60,593 bases of DNA. Origin: Pseudomonas brassicacearum subsp. neoaurantiaca (lineage in GTDB: Bacteria > Pseudomonadota > Gammaproteobacteria > Pseudomonadales > Pseudomonadaceae). A model generated the notes under the pieces. It saw nothing but the letters and a program-made list of their open reading frames with translations. It was not told the DNA's origin and made no database searches. The position numbers and the translations under genes are program-made. The stretch covers positions 41,306-101,898 of the forward strand of contig NZ_VDLV01000016.1 in the NCBI RefSeq assembly GCF_013608025.1, written 5' to 3'. How positions within the stretch are numbered: position 1 is the stretch's first letter; each line of letters starts with the position of its first letter. Of this stretch, positions 44,014 to 55,018 are shown in pieces.

Positions 44014-44478
44014 TCAGAACTGCGATTGCAGGTAGTTTTCCAACCCGATCAGCTTGATCAGGCCCAACTGCTTCTCCAGCCAGTAGGTATGATCTTCTTC
44101 GGTATCGTTGAGCTGGATACGCAGGATCTCCCGCGTCACGTAGTCGTTGTGCTGCTCGCACAACTCGATGCCTTTGCACAATGCAGCGCGGACTTTGTAT
44201 TCCAGGCGAAGGTCGGCGGCGAGCATGTCGGGTACGGTGGTACCGATATCCAAATCGTCCGGACGCATGCGAGGCGTGCCTTCAAGCATCAGGATCCGAC
44301 GCATCAACGCATCAGCGTGCTGCGCCTCTTCTTCCATTTCATGATTGATACGTTCGTAGAGCTCGGTAAAACCCCAATCCTCGTACATCCGCGAATGGAT
44401 GAAATATTGATCACGGGCTGCCAGCTCGCCGGTCAGCAACGTGTTGAGGTAATCGATTACGTCTGGGTGACCTTGCAT
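44014..44478 (-). CDS. ftnA: bacterioferritin-family iron storage protein without heme ligand (FtnA type)
   Basis: Four-helix bundle ferritin subunit of 154 aa (ATG at 44478). Ferroxidase ligands are in place: Glu18, Glu51, His54, a Glu near 93, Glu127 and His130. The heme-binding Met52 of bacterioferritins is Ala here ([10 protein letters not shown]), as in the P. aeruginosa FtnA/BfrA subunit (PA4235) where Thr occupies the spot. The subunit alone therefore should not bind heme. It is next to katA, the known neighbour. Confidence 0.92.
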   Translation of the reverse strand: MQGHPDVIDYLNTLLTGELAARDQYFIHSRMYEDWGFTELYERINHEMEEEAQHADALMRRILMLEGTPRMRPDDLDIGTTVPDMLAADLRLEYKVRAALCKGIELCEQHNDYVTREILRIQLNDTEEDHTYWLEKQLGLIKLIGLENYLQSQF

Positions 44479-44592
44479 CGCCCTACATCTCCACAAGCTT
44501 TGAAAGGCACTAGTTTGAACCAAGCGGACTGCGAGGTCACTCGTCAAGCGCAACAAAAGTGAAGAAAATCTAAGAAAACAAGCCGAAATAAC

Positions 44593-44620
44593 GCAAAAAC
44601 CGCCCTAATGAGGGCGGTTC
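44593..44620 (-). terminator. Rho-independent terminator of katA
   Basis: On the minus strand AACCGCCCT, loop, AGGGCGGTT and a T-run, 17 bp after the katA stop. Confidence 0.88.
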
Positions 44621-44636
44621 TGCTTCTCGTTTAGAC

Positions 44637-46085
44637 TTAGTTAAGCTGTACGCCCAACGCCTTTGCAATACCTTCACCGTAAGCGGCATCTGCTTTGAAG
44701 AAATGTTGCAGTTGACGGTCAACCACATCCGCCGAAACGCCGCCCATCGCGCCAGCGATGTTGCTGATCAGCAGAGCTTTCTGTTCATCGCTCATCAAGC
44801 GGAACAGCGCACCGGCGTGGCTGTAGTAGTCAGTGTCTTCGCGATGATCATAACGATCCGCCGCACCGCTAAGGGCCAATGCCGGCTCCGCATAATGCGG
44901 CACCTGCTTCGGCGATTCGACATAGCTATTAGGCTCGTAGTTGGGAGCCGCGCCACCATTGCTGCCGAACGCCATCGCGCCGTCGCGCTGATAGGTATTG
45001 ACCGGGCTACGCGAGGCATTCACCGGCAACTGCTGGTGATTGGTACCCACGCGGTAGCGGTGTGCATCGGCGTAGGCAAAAACGCGCCCCTGCAGCATGC
45101 GATCAGGCGAAAGCCCCACGCCCGGCACCATGTTGCTAGGCCCGAATGCCGCTTGCTCCACCTCGGCAAAGTAGTTCAGCGGATTGCGATTGAGTTCGAG
45201 CTCACCTACTTCGATCAGCGGGAATTCCTTCTGCGACCAAGTCTTGGTCACATCGAACGGGTTTTCGTAATGAGCCGCAGCCTGAGCCTCGGTCATGATC
45301 TGGATGCAGACGCTCCATTTCGGGAAGTCACCGCGCTCAATCGCATTGAACAGGTCACGCTGGGCATAATCCGGGTCGGTACCGGCCAGGCGAGCGGCTT
45401 CGGCCGGTGCCAGGTTCTTGATCCCTTGCTTAGTCTTGTAGTGCCATTTAACCCAGTGACGCTCACCTTGGGCATTGATCAGGCTGTAGGTATGACTGCC
45501 GAAGCCATGCATGTGGCGGTAGCCGTCAGGAATGCCGCGATCAGAGAACAGAATGGTGATCTGGTGCAGCGCCTCTGGAGAGTGCGACCAGAAATCCCAC
45601 ATCATCTGCGCGCTTTTGAGATTGCTTTGCGGCAAGCGTTTTTGCGTGTGGATGAAGTCCGGAAATTTCAGCGGATCACGAATGAAGAATACGGGTGTGT
45701 TGTTGCCAACGATGTCCCAGTTGCCTTCTTCGGTGTAGAACTTCAGGGCGAAACCGCGTGGGTCACGCTCGGTGTCGGCAGAGCCGCGCTCGCCACCCAC
45801 GGTGGAGAAGCGAAGGAAAGTTGGCGTCTGCTTGCCCACCGAATCGAACAGCTTCGCGCTGGTGTATTGGGTGATGTCACGGGTTACGGTGAAGGTGCCG
45901 TATGCACCCGACCCTTTGGCATGCACGCGGCGCTCAGGAATGTTTTCGCGGTTGAAATGAGCAAGCTTCTCGATCAGGTGGAAATCATCGAGCAGCAGCG
46001 GGCCACGTGGGCCGGCGGAGCGAGAGTTCTGGTTATCGGCGACAGGAGCGCCACTGGCGGTCGTAAGCGTTTTGATCTGGCTCAT
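44637..46085 (-). CDS. katA: catalase KatA (clade 3, small subunit)
   Basis: Heme catalase of 482 aa. Catalytic His55 ([14 protein letters not shown]), Asn128 ([15 protein letters not shown]) and the heme-ligand Tyr segment [15 protein letters not shown] are visible. The ATG at 46085 has AGGAAG 8 nt upstream; a TTG two codons before would be too near to it. No signal peptide, thus cytoplasmic. Next to the FtnA-type gene, linking peroxide removal and iron storage; FtnA-supplied iron is known to help KatA activity in P. aeruginosa. Confidence 0.97.
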   Translation of the reverse strand: MSQIKTLTTASGAPVADNQNSRSAGPRGPLLLDDFHLIEKLAHFNRENIPERRVHAKGSGAYGTFTVTRDITQYTSAKLFDSVGKQTPTFLRFSTVGGERGSADTERDPRGFALKFYTEEGNWDIVGNNTPVFFIRDPLKFPDFIHTQKRLPQSNLKSAQMMWDFWSHSPEALHQITILFSDRGIPDGYRHMHGFGSHTYSLINAQGERHWVKWHYKTKQGIKNLAPAEAARLAGTDPDYAQRDLFNAIERGDFPKWSVCIQIMTEAQAAAHYENPFDVTKTWSQKEFPLIEVGELELNRNPLNYFAEVEQAAFGPSNMVPGVGLSPDRMLQGRVFAYADAHRYRVGTNHQQLPVNASRSPVNTYQRDGAMAFGSNGGAAPNYEPNSYVESPKQVPHYAEPALALSGAADRYDHREDTDYYSHAGALFRLMSDEQKALLISNIAGAMGGVSADVVDRQLQHFFKADAAYGEGIAKALGVQLN

Positions 46086-46190
46086 GCTCAATTCTTCCTA
46101 GGTCGGTCTTTGGACTGCCGGCTAATCGGCTGGAGAGGAGTATTGATCATGTTAGTGACAGTATCCAAATTCATTAAATCATGGACATCG

Positions 46191-46205
46191 ATAGTCATTA
46201 TCTAA
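46191..46205. promoter_or_regulatory. candidate OxyR half-site upstream of katA
   Basis: On the minus strand TTAGATAATGACTAT fits the OxyR half-site ATAGNTNNNANCTAT at 8 of 10 fixed positions, about 105 bp before the katA ATG. A second half-site at the proper distance is poor, so this is tentative. Confidence 0.28.
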
Positions 46206-46267
46206 TGTTGAAGACTTGCCGATAGCCAGGCCAGGCGAAACGGCCTCCAAGCTTTTCGTACAGGCAC

Positions 46268-46292
46268 AAAAAACCGGGCACTAGGCCCGGTT
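46268..46292 (-). terminator. Rho-independent terminator of the alpha operon
   Basis: On the minus strand AACCGGGC, five-base loop, GCCCGGTT and a run of T, 21 bp after the rplQ stop. Confidence 0.9.
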
Positions 46293-46312
46293 CTTCGTTG
46301 CAGACTGTCGTC

Positions 46313-46699
46313 TTACTCGGCGCTTACAGCTTCGCCGGCAGTAGCACGATCAACCAACTCGACGTACGCCATAGGCGCGTTGTCGCCAGCGCGGAAACCG
46401 CACTTGAGGATGCGCAGGTAGCCACCCTCACGGGTAGCGTAACGCTTGCCCAGGTCGTTGAAGAGCTTACCAACGATAGCTTTCGAACGAGTACGGTCGA
46501 AAGCCAGGCGGCGGTTAGCCAGGCTGTCTGTCTTGGCCAGAGTGATCAGCGGCTCGGCAACGCGGCGCAGTTCTTTGGCTTTCGGCAGTGTAGTTTTGAT
46601 CAGCTCGTGCTCGAACAGCGACACCGCCATGTTTTGAAACATGGCCTTGCGGTGCGAGCTGGTGCGGCTCAGGTGACGACCACTTTTACGATGACGCAT
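46313..46699 (-). CDS. rplQ: 50S ribosomal protein L17
   Basis: 128 aa. [20 protein letters not shown] is the conserved N-terminus and [20 protein letters not shown] follows. Last gene of the alpha operon, 42 bp after rpoA and followed by a terminator. Confidence 0.99.
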
Positions 46700-46741
46700 G
46701 GTTCATTCCTTACCAAACACAACGTTCGGTGATTACGACGA

Positions 46742-47743
46742 TCAGGCAGTCGCCTTGTCGTCCTTCTTAAGACTTGCAGGCGGCCAGTTGTCGAGGCGCA
46801 TGCCGAGGGACAGACCGCGGGAGGCCAGAACGTCCTTGATTTCAGTCAAGGATTTCTTGCCAAGGTTCGGAGTCTTCAACAGCTCTACTTCGGTACGCTG
46901 AATCAGGTCGCCGATGTAGTAGATGTTTTCCGCCTTAAGGCAGTTAGCCGAACGTACAGTCAGTTCCAGATCGTCAACCGGGCGAAGCAGGATCGGATCG
47001 ATCTCGTCTTCCTGCTCGATAACCACTGGCTCACTGTCACCTTTGAGGTCGACGAACGCAGCCAACTGCTGTTGCAGGATGGTTGCTGCACGACGGATAG
47101 CCTCTTCAGGATCCAGGGTACCGTTGGTTTCCAGATCAATAACCAGCTTGTCCAGGTTGGTACGCTGCTCGACACGGGCGTTTTCCACCACGTATGCGAT
47201 ACGGCGAACCGGGCTGAACGAAGAGTCAAGCTGCAAGCGACCGATGCTGCGGCTTTCGTCTTCATCGCTCTGACGCGAGTCTGCCGGTTCATAACCACGA
47301 CCACGAGCTACGGTGAGCTTCATGTTCAGGGCGCCGTTAGACGCCAGGTTAGCGATTACGTGATCGGGGTTAACGATCTCGACATCATGATCCAGCTGAA
47401 TATCGGCAGCGGTAACCACCCCCGAACCCTTCTTCGACAAGGTCAGCGTAACTTCGTCACGACCGTGCAGCTTGATAGCCAGACCTTTAAGGTTCAACAG
47501 GATTTCAATTACGTCTTCCTGTACACCTTCGATGGCGCTGTACTCGTGGAGCACACCGTCAATCTCGGCCTCGACTACTGCACAGCCGGGCATTGAGGAC
47601 AACAGGATGCGGCGCAGCGCGTTGCCCAGGGTGTGGCCGAAACCACGCTCGAGAGGCTCGAGTGTGATCTTGGCGCGGGTTGGACTGACAACCTGCACAT
47701 CAATATGGCGGGGTGTCAGGAACTCATTTACCGAAATCTGCAT
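46742..47743 (-). CDS. rpoA: RNA polymerase subunit alpha
   Basis: 333 aa. The N-terminal dimerisation domain (to about residue 235) includes [21 protein letters not shown] linker follows, then the C-terminal domain that contacts UP elements and activators ([39 protein letters not shown]). Placed between rpsD and rplQ as usual. Confidence 0.99.
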   Translation of the reverse strand: MQISVNEFLTPRHIDVQVVSPTRAKITLEPLERGFGHTLGNALRRILLSSMPGCAVVEAEIDGVLHEYSAIEGVQEDVIEILLNLKGLAIKLHGRDEVTLTLSKKGSGVVTAADIQLDHDVEIVNPDHVIANLASNGALNMKLTVARGRGYEPADSRQSDEDESRSIGRLQLDSSFSPVRRIAYVVENARVEQRTNLDKLVIDLETNGTLDPEEAIRRAATILQQQLAAFVDLKGDSEPVVIEQEDEIDPILLRPVDDLELTVRSANCLKAENIYYIGDLIQRTEVELLKTPNLGKKSLTEIKDVLASRGLSLGMRLDNWPPASLKKDDKATA

Positions 47744-47765
47744 GGATGCACCTATTTTCTAGCCC

Positions 47766-48386
47766 TTACTTGGAGTAGAGCTCGACAATCAGGCTTTCGT
47801 TGATGTCGGCGGACAGATCACTGCGAGCAGGAACGTTCTTGAAAACGCCCGACTTCTTCTCAGTGTCTACTTCTACCCATTCTACGCGGCCACGTTGGGC
47901 ACACAGATCGAGAGCTTGGACAATGCGAAGTTGGTTCTTTGCTTTCTCGCGAACAGCAACCACGTCACCAGCACGAACCTGGTAGGACGGAACGTTTACG
48001 GTCTGACCGTTAACGCTGATCGACTTGTGCGATACCAGCTGACGGGATTCGGCACGAGTAGAACCGAAACCCATACGGTATACAACGTTGTCCAGGCGGC
48101 ATTCGAGCAGTTGCAACAGGTTTTCGCCGGTTGCGCCTTTCTTGCCAGCAGCTTCTTTGTAGTAGCCGCTGAATTGACGCTCGAGAACGCCGTAGATACG
48201 ACGGACCTTCTGCTTTTCACGCAGTTGGGTGCCGTAGTCGGACTGGCGACCGCGGCGTTGGCCGTGGATACCAGGTGCTGCTTCAATGTTGCACTTCGAT
48301 TCGATCGCGCGCACGCCGCTCTTCAGGAAGAGATCGGTGCCTTCGCGACGAGCGAGTTTGCATTTTGGACCAATGTAACGAGCCAT
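47766..48386 (-). CDS. rpsD: 30S ribosomal protein S4
   Basis: 206 aa. [20 protein letters not shown] opens it and the S4 RNA-binding domain is [18 protein letters not shown] onwards. S4 primary binds 16S rRNA and, in E. coli, represses the alpha operon by binding its mRNA. Confidence 0.99.
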   Translation of the reverse strand: MARYIGPKCKLARREGTDLFLKSGVRAIESKCNIEAAPGIHGQRRGRQSDYGTQLREKQKVRRIYGVLERQFSGYYKEAAGKKGATGENLLQLLECRLDNVVYRMGFGSTRAESRQLVSHKSISVNGQTVNVPSYQVRAGDVVAVREKAKNQLRIVQALDLCAQRGRVEWVEVDTEKKSGVFKNVPARSDLSADINESLIVELYSK

Positions 48387-48404
48387 TCTTTACAATCTCC
48401 TGGA

Positions 48405-48794
48405 TTACACGCGGCGCTTCTTCGGCGGACGGCACCCGTTGTGCGGGATTGGCGTCACGTCGGTGATGCTGGCGATCTTGTAGCCACAGCCGTTCAAAGC
48501 GCGGACTGCGGATTCACGACCTGGACCTGGACCTTTGACGTTGACGTCGAGGTTTTTCAGGCCGTATTCCAGCGCAGCTTGACCAGCACGCTCAGCAGCT
48601 ACTTGAGCAGCGAACGGGGTGGACTTGCGGGAACCGCGGAAACCCGAACCACCGGAGGTAGCCCAGGAAAGAGCGTTACCTTGACGGTCGGTAATGGTCA
48701 CGATGGTGTTGTTAAAAGATGCATGGATGTGGGCGATGCCATCAACCACTGTCTTTTTAACTTTTTTACGAGGACGAGCAGCAGGTTTTGCCAT
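48405..48794 (-). CDS. rpsK: 30S ribosomal protein S11
   Basis: 129 aa. Conserved [19 protein letters not shown] and the C-terminal [18 protein letters not shown] near the mRNA path. 30 bp after rpsM. Confidence 0.99.
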   Translation of the reverse strand: MAKPAARPRKKVKKTVVDGIAHIHASFNNTIVTITDRQGNALSWATSGGSGFRGSRKSTPFAAQVAAERAGQAALEYGLKNLDVNVKGPGPGRESAVRALNGCGYKIASITDVTPIPHNGCRPPKKRRV

Positions 48795-48824
48795 GATTAA
48801 ATTCCTGTCGATTCGCTGGGGCGA

Positions 48825-49181
48825 TTACTTGCGGATCGGCTTACGCGGACCTTTACGGGTACGCGCGTTGGTCTTGGTACGCTGACCGCGTACTGGCAGA
48901 CCACGACGATGACGCAGACCGCGATAGCAACCGAGGTCCATCAAGCGCTTGATTTTCATGTTGATTTCGCGACGCAGGTCACCTTCAGTGGTGAACTTCG
49001 CCACTTCGCCACGCAGCTGTTCAATTTGCTCGTCGCTCAGATCCTTGATCTTTGCCGCTGGGTTGACCCCAGTCTCTGCACAAATTTTCTGTGCAGTAGT
49101 GCGACCAACACCATAGATGTAGGTCAGCGAGATAACAGTATGCTTGTTATCTGGAATGTTAACGCCTGCAATACGGGCCAT
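48825..49181 (-). CDS. rpsM: 30S ribosomal protein S13
   Basis: 118 aa. [20 protein letters not shown] at the start; [20 protein letters not shown] at the C-terminus contacts tRNA and 16S rRNA. First gene of the alpha operon, separated from rpmJ by a 130-bp gap with a hairpin. Confidence 0.99.
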   Translation of the reverse strand: MARIAGVNIPDNKHTVISLTYIYGVGRTTAQKICAETGVNPAAKIKDLSDEQIEQLRGEVAKFTTEGDLRREINMKIKRLMDLGCYRGLRHRRGLPVRGQRTKTNARTRKGPRKPIRK

Positions 49182-49269
49182 TCAGTGGGACTCCAATTGA
49201 CAGCTACCTACGCCCCGGAAGCCAAGAAATAGGGCGCGAGATAATATCGCTGTAATAACAAATAATCAA

Positions 49270-49293
49270 CCCGGCAGCGCACTAGCTGCCGGG
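49270..49293 (-). terminator. hairpin between rpmJ and rpsM (attenuator or operon boundary)
   Basis: CCCGGCAGC, six-base loop, GCTGCCGGG, followed on the transcribed (minus) side by a T-rich stretch (TTGATTATTTGTTATT). It marks the spc/alpha junction in a 130-bp gap; it may terminate part of the transcripts or be bound by S4. Confidence 0.55.
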
Positions 49294-49311
49294 CTTAAAG
49301 CACAATCACAC

Positions 49312-49428
49312 TCAGCCTTGGCGCTGTTTGTGACGCGGTTCCGCGCTGCAAATTACCCGAACAACACCTTCGCGGCGAATAATCTTGCAGTTACGGCACA
49401 GCTTTTTCACCGATGCACGAACTTTCAT
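49312..49428 (-). CDS. rpmJ: 50S ribosomal protein L36
   Basis: 38 aa, [20 protein letters not shown] onward, with the zinc ligands Cys11, Cys14, Cys27 and His33. This is the zinc-containing (C+) form, ending HKQRQG. It lies 30 bp after secY. Confidence 0.98.
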
Positions 49429-49458
49429 CACCAACTCCTCGAACCTTATGGACGCTAC

Positions 49459-50787
49459 TCAGCGCAACATGCCGCTGCCGTAGCCCTTCAGGTTGGCTTT
49501 CTTCATCAGGGATTCGTACTGGTGCGAAACGAGGTGCGATTGTACTTGGGACATGAAGTCCATCACAACCACGACCACGATCAGCAACGAGGTCCCGCCA
49601 AGGTAGAACGGAACGTTTGCCGCAACCACCAGGAACTGGGGAAGCAAACAGACGGCCGTCATGTAAAGAGCACCGAACATGGTCAAGCGGGTCAGAACGC
49701 CATCAATGTAGCGCGCAGACTGCTCACCAGGACGAATGCCCGGAATAAAGGCACCGGACTTCTTCAGGTTTTCCGCTACGTCTTTCGGATTGAACATCAA
49801 CGCCGTATAGAAGAAGCAGAAGAAAATAATCCCTGCACTAAACAGCAGAATATTCAACGGCTGACCAGGAGCGATCGACTGCGAGATGTCCTGCAACCAG
49901 CCCATACCTTCAGACTGGCCGAACCAGGCACCCAACGAAGCCGGGAACAGCAGGATGCTGCTCGCGAAAATGGCCGGGATAACGCCGGCCATGTTCACCT
50001 TCAACGGTAAGTGGCTGGTCTGCGCAGCAAATACCTTGCGGCCCTGCTGACGCTTGGCGTAGTGAACAGCAATACGACGCTGGCCACGCTCAATGAACAC
50101 CACGAAACCGATAATCGCTACTGCCAGCAAACCGATGGCAACCAGGGCAAAAATGTTGATATCACCCTGACGCGCAGACTCGAAAGACTGCCCGATTGCT
50201 CTCGGAAGACCGGCGACGATACCTGCGAAGATCAACATCGAGATACCGTTGCCAACACCACGCTCAGTAATCTGCTCACCCAGCCACATCATGAACATTG
50301 CGCCCGCCACAAAAGTGGTTACCGCAACGAAATGGAAGCTAAAGTCACCAGTGAACGATACGCCCTGCCCCGCCAGGCCAATGGACATGCCAATGGCTTG
50401 AACGAGAGCGAGGACGACAGTGCCGTAGCGGGTGTACTGGCTGATCTTGCGACGGCCAGCTTCACCTTCCTTCTTCAACTGCTCCAGCTGCGGGCTGACG
50501 GCGGTCATCAACTGCATGATGATCGATGCCGAGATGTACGGCATGATCCCCAGTGCAAAGATGCTCATCCGTTCCAGCGCGCCGCCGGAAAACATGTTGA
50601 ACAAGCTAAGAATGGTCCCCTCATTCTGTCGAAACAGGTCCGCGAGTCGGTCCGGGTTGATACCTGGAACCGGGATGTGTGCGCCTATTCGGTAGACGAT
50701 AATCGCCAGGAACAGAAAACGCAGACGAGCCCAGAGTTCAGACATACCGCCTTTGCCGAGCGCAGAGAGAGCACCTTGCTTAGCCAT
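49459..50787 (-). CDS. secY: preprotein translocase subunit SecY
   Basis: 442 aa, ten transmembrane helices, the protein-conducting channel of the general secretion system. [20 protein letters not shown] is helix 1 and [11 protein letters not shown] follows; the plug region is [20 protein letters not shown]. Start directly abuts the rplO stop with no spacer. Confidence 0.98.
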   Translation of the reverse strand: MAKQGALSALGKGGMSELWARLRFLFLAIIVYRIGAHIPVPGINPDRLADLFRQNEGTILSLFNMFSGGALERMSIFALGIMPYISASIIMQLMTAVSPQLEQLKKEGEAGRRKISQYTRYGTVVLALVQAIGMSIGLAGQGVSFTGDFSFHFVAVTTFVAGAMFMMWLGEQITERGVGNGISMLIFAGIVAGLPRAIGQSFESARQGDINIFALVAIGLLAVAIIGFVVFIERGQRRIAVHYAKRQQGRKVFAAQTSHLPLKVNMAGVIPAIFASSILLFPASLGAWFGQSEGMGWLQDISQSIAPGQPLNILLFSAGIIFFCFFYTALMFNPKDVAENLKKSGAFIPGIRPGEQSARYIDGVLTRLTMFGALYMTAVCLLPQFLVVAANVPFYLGGTSLLIVVVVVMDFMSQVQSHLVSHQYESLMKKANLKGYGSGMLR

Positions 50788-51225
50788 TTATTCCTCGAAC
50801 TTGCCGCCAGCTGCTTCGATAGCCGCACGCGCACCTTTGGTGGCGCCGATTCCCTTTCCGATGGTGACAGCACGAGCAACTTCGCCCGACAGCATGATTT
50901 TCACACGCTGAACGTTCTGGTTGATCACGTTGGCATCCTTCAGGGACTGCACGGTGACGACGTCGCCGTCCACTTTGGCCAGCTCGGACAGACGCACTTC
51001 TGCGCGGTCCATGGCTTTCAGGGAAACGAAACCGAACTTCGGCAGGCGACGATGCAGCGGCTGTTGACCGCCTTCAAAGCCTGGAGCAATGGTGCCACCG
51101 GAGCGGGAGGTCTGACCTTTGTGGCCACGGCCACCGGTCTTGCCCAAACCACTACCGATACCACGGCCCGGACGATGCTTTTCGCGACGGGAACCCGGCG
51201 CTGGACTCAGATCATTGAGTTTCAT
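50788..51225 (-). CDS. rplO: 50S ribosomal protein L15
   Basis: 145 aa. [20 protein letters not shown] with the Gly-rich [19 protein letters not shown] tail that penetrates 23S rRNA. 3 bp after rpmD. Confidence 0.99.
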   Translation of the reverse strand: MKLNDLSPAPGSRREKHRPGRGIGSGLGKTGGRGHKGQTSRSGGTIAPGFEGGQQPLHRRLPKFGFVSLKAMDRAEVRLSELAKVDGDVVTVQSLKDANVINQNVQRVKIMLSGEVARAVTIGKGIGATKGARAAIEAAGGKFEE

Positions 51226-51228
51226 CGA

Positions 51229-51405
51229 TTAACCCTCGACACGCAGCATGTAGTAAGCCTTGTTGATCATCCCGCGATTCTCGGGAGTATCCAGGACTTC
51301 TACAGTGTGACCGATGCGACGCAGACCCAGACCCTTAACGCACAGTTTGTGGTTAGGGATGCGGCCGGTCATGCTTTTGATCAGCGTAACTTTTACGGTA
51401 GCCAT
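51229..51405 (-). CDS. rpmD: 50S ribosomal protein L30
   Basis: 58 aa ([20 protein letters not shown] at the start, [13 protein letters not shown] at the end), read directly from the bases between rpsE and rplO. The length is that of bacterial L30. Confidence 0.98.
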   Translation of the reverse strand: MATVKVTLIKSMTGRIPNHKLCVKGLGLRRIGHTVEVLDTPENRGMINKAYYMLRVEG

Positions 51406-51407
51406 GA

Positions 51408-51908
51408 TCAGAAGATCTCCTTGACGCTTTTGCCACGCTTGGCGGCAATGGATTCAGGAGACTGCATTGCTTTCAAACCCTTGAAAGTGGCGTGAACCAC
51501 GTTTACCGGGTTAGTCGAGCCGTAGCACTTGGCCAGAACGTTCTGAACGCCAGCAACTTCGAGGACAGCACGCATAGCGCCGCCAGCGATGATACCGGTA
51601 CCTTCAGAAGCAGGCTGCATGTACACCTTCGAAGCGCCATGGGCGGACTTCATTGCGTACTGCAGGGTGGTGCCGTTCAGATCAACCTGGATCATGTTGC
51701 GGCGAGCAGCTTCCATTGCCTTCTGGATCGCAGCAGGCACTTCACGCGACTTGCCACGGCCGAAGCCAACACGGCCCTTACCATCACCAACCACGGTCAA
51801 CGCGGTGAAAGTGAAGATACGGCCGCCTTTTACGGTTTTGGCTACGCGGTTAACTTGAACCAGCTTCTCGATGTAGCCTTCGTCGCGCTTTTGGTCGTTA
51901 TTTGACAT
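51408..51908 (-). CDS. rpsE: 30S ribosomal protein S5
   Basis: 166 aa. The double-stranded RNA-binding domain ([19 protein letters not shown]) and the C-terminal domain ([20 protein letters not shown]) are normal. Two bases separate it from rpmD. Confidence 0.99.
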   Translation of the reverse strand: MSNNDQKRDEGYIEKLVQVNRVAKTVKGGRIFTFTALTVVGDGKGRVGFGRGKSREVPAAIQKAMEAARRNMIQVDLNGTTLQYAMKSAHGASKVYMQPASEGTGIIAGGAMRAVLEVAGVQNVLAKCYGSTNPVNVVHATFKGLKAMQSPESIAAKRGKSVKEIF

Positions 51909-51911
51909 AAC

Positions 51912-52262
51912 TTAGAACTCCAGCCCAGCTTCACGAGCAGCATCAGCCAGCGCCTTGACGCGGCCGTGGTACTTGAAGCCAGAGCGGTCGAAAGCCACCT
52001 GCGAGACGCCAGCGGCTTTAGCACGCGTAGCGACCAGCTGGCCAACCTTAGTGGCCGCGTCGATGTTGCCAGTGGCACCATCACGCAGTTCTTTATCCAA
52101 AGTCGAGGCACTTGCCAGGACTTTGTTGCCGTCGGCCGAAATGACCTGGGCGTAGATGTGCTGCGACGAGCGGAACACGCAGAGACGCACGACTTCGAGT
52201 TCGTGCATTTTCAGGCGTGCTTTGCGAGCGCGACGCAGTCGAGTAACTTTTTTGTCGGTCAT
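51912..52262 (-). CDS. rplR: 50S ribosomal protein L18
   Basis: 116 aa. Basic N-terminus ([19 protein letters not shown]) and the 5S rRNA-binding core ([40 protein letters not shown]). Confidence 0.99.
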   Translation of the reverse strand: MTDKKVTRLRRARKARLKMHELEVVRLCVFRSSQHIYAQVISADGNKVLASASTLDKELRDGATGNIDAATKVGQLVATRAKAAGVSQVAFDRSGFKYHGRVKALADAAREAGLEF

Positions 52263-52272
52263 TTGCTATGCC

Positions 52273-52806
52273 CTACTTCTTCTTGGCTTCTTTACGACGG
52301 ACGACTTCGTCCGCGTAGCGCACACCTTTGCCTTTGTACGGCTCTGGTGGACGGAAGTCGCGGATCTCGGCGGCCACTTGACCTACCAGCTGCTTGTCGA
52401 TGCCCTTGATCAGGATATCGGTCTGGCTAGGAGTCTCAGCGGTGATGCCTTCCGGCAGTTCATAATCCACTGGGTGCGAGAAGCCAAGAGCCAGGTTCAG
52501 CACTGTGCCTTTTGCTTGCGCTTTGTAACCAACACCGACCAGCTGGAGCTTGCGCTCGAAGCCTTGGCTTACGCCTTGGACCATGTTGTTTACCAACGCA
52601 CGAGTGGTACCAGCCATTGCGCGAGTCTGTTGATCGCCATTGCGAGCAGCGAAACGCAGCTCACCAGCTTCTTCAACGATCTCAACGGACGAATGGATGT
52701 TCAGTTGCAGAGTGCCCTTGGCACCCTTCACCGAAAGCTGTTGGCCTGCGAATTTGACTTCGACACCGGCTGGCAGCTTAACGGGGTTCTTAGCGACGCG
52801 TGACAT
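52273..52806 (-). CDS. rplF: 50S ribosomal protein L6
   Basis: 177 aa, two repeated alpha/beta domains, start [20 protein letters not shown] and end [19 protein letters not shown] as in other bacteria. 10 bp before rplR. Confidence 0.99.
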   Translation of the reverse strand: MSRVAKNPVKLPAGVEVKFAGQQLSVKGAKGTLQLNIHSSVEIVEEAGELRFAARNGDQQTRAMAGTTRALVNNMVQGVSQGFERKLQLVGVGYKAQAKGTVLNLALGFSHPVDYELPEGITAETPSQTDILIKGIDKQLVGQVAAEIRDFRPPEPYKGKGVRYADEVVRRKEAKKK

Positions 52807-52818
52807 GCTTATCCCCCC

Positions 52819-53211
52819 TTAGAACACAGTGCAAAGAACTTCGCCGCCGACACCGGCAGCGCGCGCAGCACGATCCGTCATCACACCTTTGTTGGTGGAG
52901 ACGATAGACACGCCCAGGCCGCCACGAACTTTCGGCAGATCCTCAACGGACTTGTACTGACGCAGGCCAGGACGGCTAACGCGCTTCACTTCCTCGATGA
53001 CCGGACGGCCTTCGAAGTACTTCAGCTCGATGGACAGCAGAGGCTTGATTTCGCTGCTGATCTGATAACCCGCAATGTAACCTTCGTCCTTCAGGACTTT
53101 GGCAACAGCTACCTTCAAAGTAGAAGATGGCATGCTTACGACGGACTTTTCAGCCATCTGGGCATTACGGATACGAGTTAGCATGTCCGCTAACGGGTCC
53201 TGCATACTCAT
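52819..53211 (-). CDS. rpsH: 30S ribosomal protein S8
   Basis: 130 aa. [19 protein letters not shown] at the N-terminus; [20 protein letters not shown] at the C-terminus. In E. coli S8 represses the spc operon by binding its mRNA near rplE. Here a 210-bp gap with two hairpins lies immediately before it. Confidence 0.99.
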   Translation of the reverse strand: MSMQDPLADMLTRIRNAQMAEKSVVSMPSSTLKVAVAKVLKDEGYIAGYQISSEIKPLLSIELKYFEGRPVIEEVKRVSRPGLRQYKSVEDLPKVRGGLGVSIVSTNKGVMTDRAARAAGVGGEVLCTVF

Positions 53212-53332
53212 GGGCTAGACGCTCCTAATACACAAAAAATTAGCCTTTCGGCTAGTACGTGTCGCCGAGCGCATCCGCGCAATAAAAACACGGGCTCAGG
53301 CGAGCCGGGTATTCTAGACACACCCCAGAAAT

Positions 53333-53360
53333 GAATCAAGCCCCAAAAGGGGCTTGATTC
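53333..53360. other. perfect 12-bp inverted repeat inside the spc operon
   Basis: GAATCAAGCCCC-AAAA-GGGGCTTGATTC lies in the gap between rpsN and rpsH (53212-53421). A second hairpin, GGCTC-AGGC-GAGCC, sits at 53292..53305, closer to rpsH. There is no T-run on the transcribed side. Ribosomal genes in this cluster are otherwise a few bases apart, so a regulatory or processing element is likely. Confidence 0.6.
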
Positions 53361-53421
53361 AAGTTCAAGGCCACCGATGGTCAGGATCTTGCGACCCCGA
53401 ACATCGTGACTTTGACGGTGC

Positions 53422-53727
53422 TTACCAGCTGGCTTTAACCAGACCTGGAACGTCACCACGCATAGCAGCTTGACGCAACATGTTACGGCCGAGGCCGAAC
53501 TTGCGGTACACGCCGTGCGGACGACCAGTCAGGCGGCAGCGGTTACGCATGCGCGAAGCGCTCGCGTCACGTGGCTGCTTCTGCAGTGCTACGGTAGCTT
53601 CCCAACGCGCTTCTGGACTTGCGTTCAGATCAACGATGATAGCTTTCAGCGCTGCACGCTTGGTGGCGTACTTGGCAACGGTGAGCTGACGCTTCAGCTC
53701 ACGGTTCTTCATGCTCTTCTTGGCCAT
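53422..53727 (-). CDS. rpsN: 30S ribosomal protein S14 (zinc-free type)
   Basis: 101 aa from the ATG at 53727 ([20 protein letters not shown]). The single cysteine in [19 protein letters not shown] and the long form show this is the zinc-independent version. 14 bp after rplE's stop. Confidence 0.98.
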   Translation of the reverse strand: MAKKSMKNRELKRQLTVAKYATKRAALKAIIVDLNASPEARWEATVALQKQPRDASASRMRNRCRLTGRPHGVYRKFGLGRNMLRQAAMRGDVPGLVKASW

Positions 53728-53740
53728 TGTCCTACTCCAA

Positions 53741-54280
53741 TCAGTTGCGGAACGGGAATTTGAAAGCACGCAGCAATGCGCGACCTTCTTCATCCGTCCG
53801 AGCAGTGGTGGTCAGGGTAATGTCCAGACCGCGGAGAGCATCGATCTTGTCGTAATCGATTTCCGGGAAAATGATCTGCTCTTTTACGCCCATGCTGTAG
53901 TTGCCACGACCATCGAAGGACTTGGCATTCAGGCCGCGGAAGTCGCGAACCCGAGGCAGGGAGATCGACAGCAGACGATCCAGGAACTCGTACATACGCT
54001 CACGGCGCAGGGTCACTTTGACGCCGATCGGCCAACCTTCACGGACTTTAAAGCCAGCGATGGATTTCCGAGCGTAGGTCACGACGACTTTCTGGCCGGT
54101 GATCTTTTCCAGGTCGGCAACAGCGTGCTCGATGACTTTTTTGTCGCCGATCGCTTCGCCCAGACCCATGTTCAGGGTGATTTTGGTAACGCGCGGAACT
54201 TCCATCACGTTCGAAAGCTTAAGTTCTTCCTTAAGTTTCGGTGCGATTTCCTTCCGGTAAATCTCTTTTAGTCGTGCCAT
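53741..54280 (-). CDS. rplE: 50S ribosomal protein L5
   Basis: 179 aa. [20 protein letters not shown] at the start and [20 protein letters not shown] near the end. Binds 5S rRNA and contacts S13 across the subunit interface. Confidence 0.99.
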   Translation of the reverse strand: MARLKEIYRKEIAPKLKEELKLSNVMEVPRVTKITLNMGLGEAIGDKKVIEHAVADLEKITGQKVVVTYARKSIAGFKVREGWPIGVKVTLRRERMYEFLDRLLSISLPRVRDFRGLNAKSFDGRGNYSMGVKEQIIFPEIDYDKIDALRGLDITLTTTARTDEEGRALLRAFKFPFRN

Positions 54281-54300
54281 GGTCTTCTACCTAGCAGTGT

Positions 54301-54615
54301 TCAAGCATCAACCGCTTTTTGGGTCGACTTGAAGACACGAATTTTCTTACCGTCTTCTACTTTGAAACCAACGCGGTCAGCCTTGTTGGTTTCGCCGTTG
54401 AAAATGGCGACGTTGGAAGCGTGCAGTGGCGCTTCTTTCTCGACGATACCGCCCTGTACGCCCGACATCGGGTTAGGCTTGGTATGACGCTTGACCAGGT
54501 TCAGACCACCAACAACCAGACGGTTGTCAGCAAGAACCTTCAGCACCTTACCGCGCTTACCCTTGTCTTTGCCGGCGATCACGATGATCTCGTCGTCACG
54601 ACGAATCTTTTGCAT
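54301..54615 (-). CDS. rplX: 50S ribosomal protein L24
   Basis: 104 aa with the KOW motif [20 protein letters not shown]. Assembly initiator of the large subunit. Confidence 0.99.
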   Translation of the reverse strand: MQKIRRDDEIIVIAGKDKGKRGKVLKVLADNRLVVGGLNLVKRHTKPNPMSGVQGGIVEKEAPLHASNVAIFNGETNKADRVGFKVEDGKKIRVFKSTQKAVDA

Positions 54616-54626
54616 GTCGGATCTCC

Positions 54627-54995
54627 TTACAGCACTTCTGGGGCGAGCGAGACGATCTTCATGAACTTCTCAGTACGAAGTTCACGGGTCACTGGCCCAA
54701 AGATACGGGTGCCGATTGGCTCTTGCTTGTTGTTCAACAGAACAGCAGCGTTGCCATCAAAGCGGATGATGGAGCCGTCAGCACGACGAACACCGTGGCG
54801 AGTGCGGACTACAACAGCAGTCATCACTTGACCTTTCTTCACCTTACCGCGAGGAATTGCTTCCTTGACGGTAACTTTGATGATGTCACCGATACCAGCG
54901 TAACGACGATGGGAGCCACCCAGCACCTTGATGCACATAACGCGGCGAGCGCCGCTGTTATCGGCCACATCGAGCATGGATTGAGTCTGAATCAT
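54627..54995 (-). CDS. rplN: 50S ribosomal protein L14
   Basis: 122 aa. [20 protein letters not shown] is the conserved start; [20 protein letters not shown] follows. First gene of the spc operon; only 23 bp separate it from rpsQ, so S10 read-through is likely. Confidence 0.99.
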   Translation of the reverse strand: MIQTQSMLDVADNSGARRVMCIKVLGGSHRRYAGIGDIIKVTVKEAIPRGKVKKGQVMTAVVVRTRHGVRRADGSIIRFDGNAAVLLNNKQEPIGTRIFGPVTRELRTEKFMKIVSLAPEVL

Positions 54996-55018
54996 ATAAT
55001 TTCTCCGACCCCTAGCCC

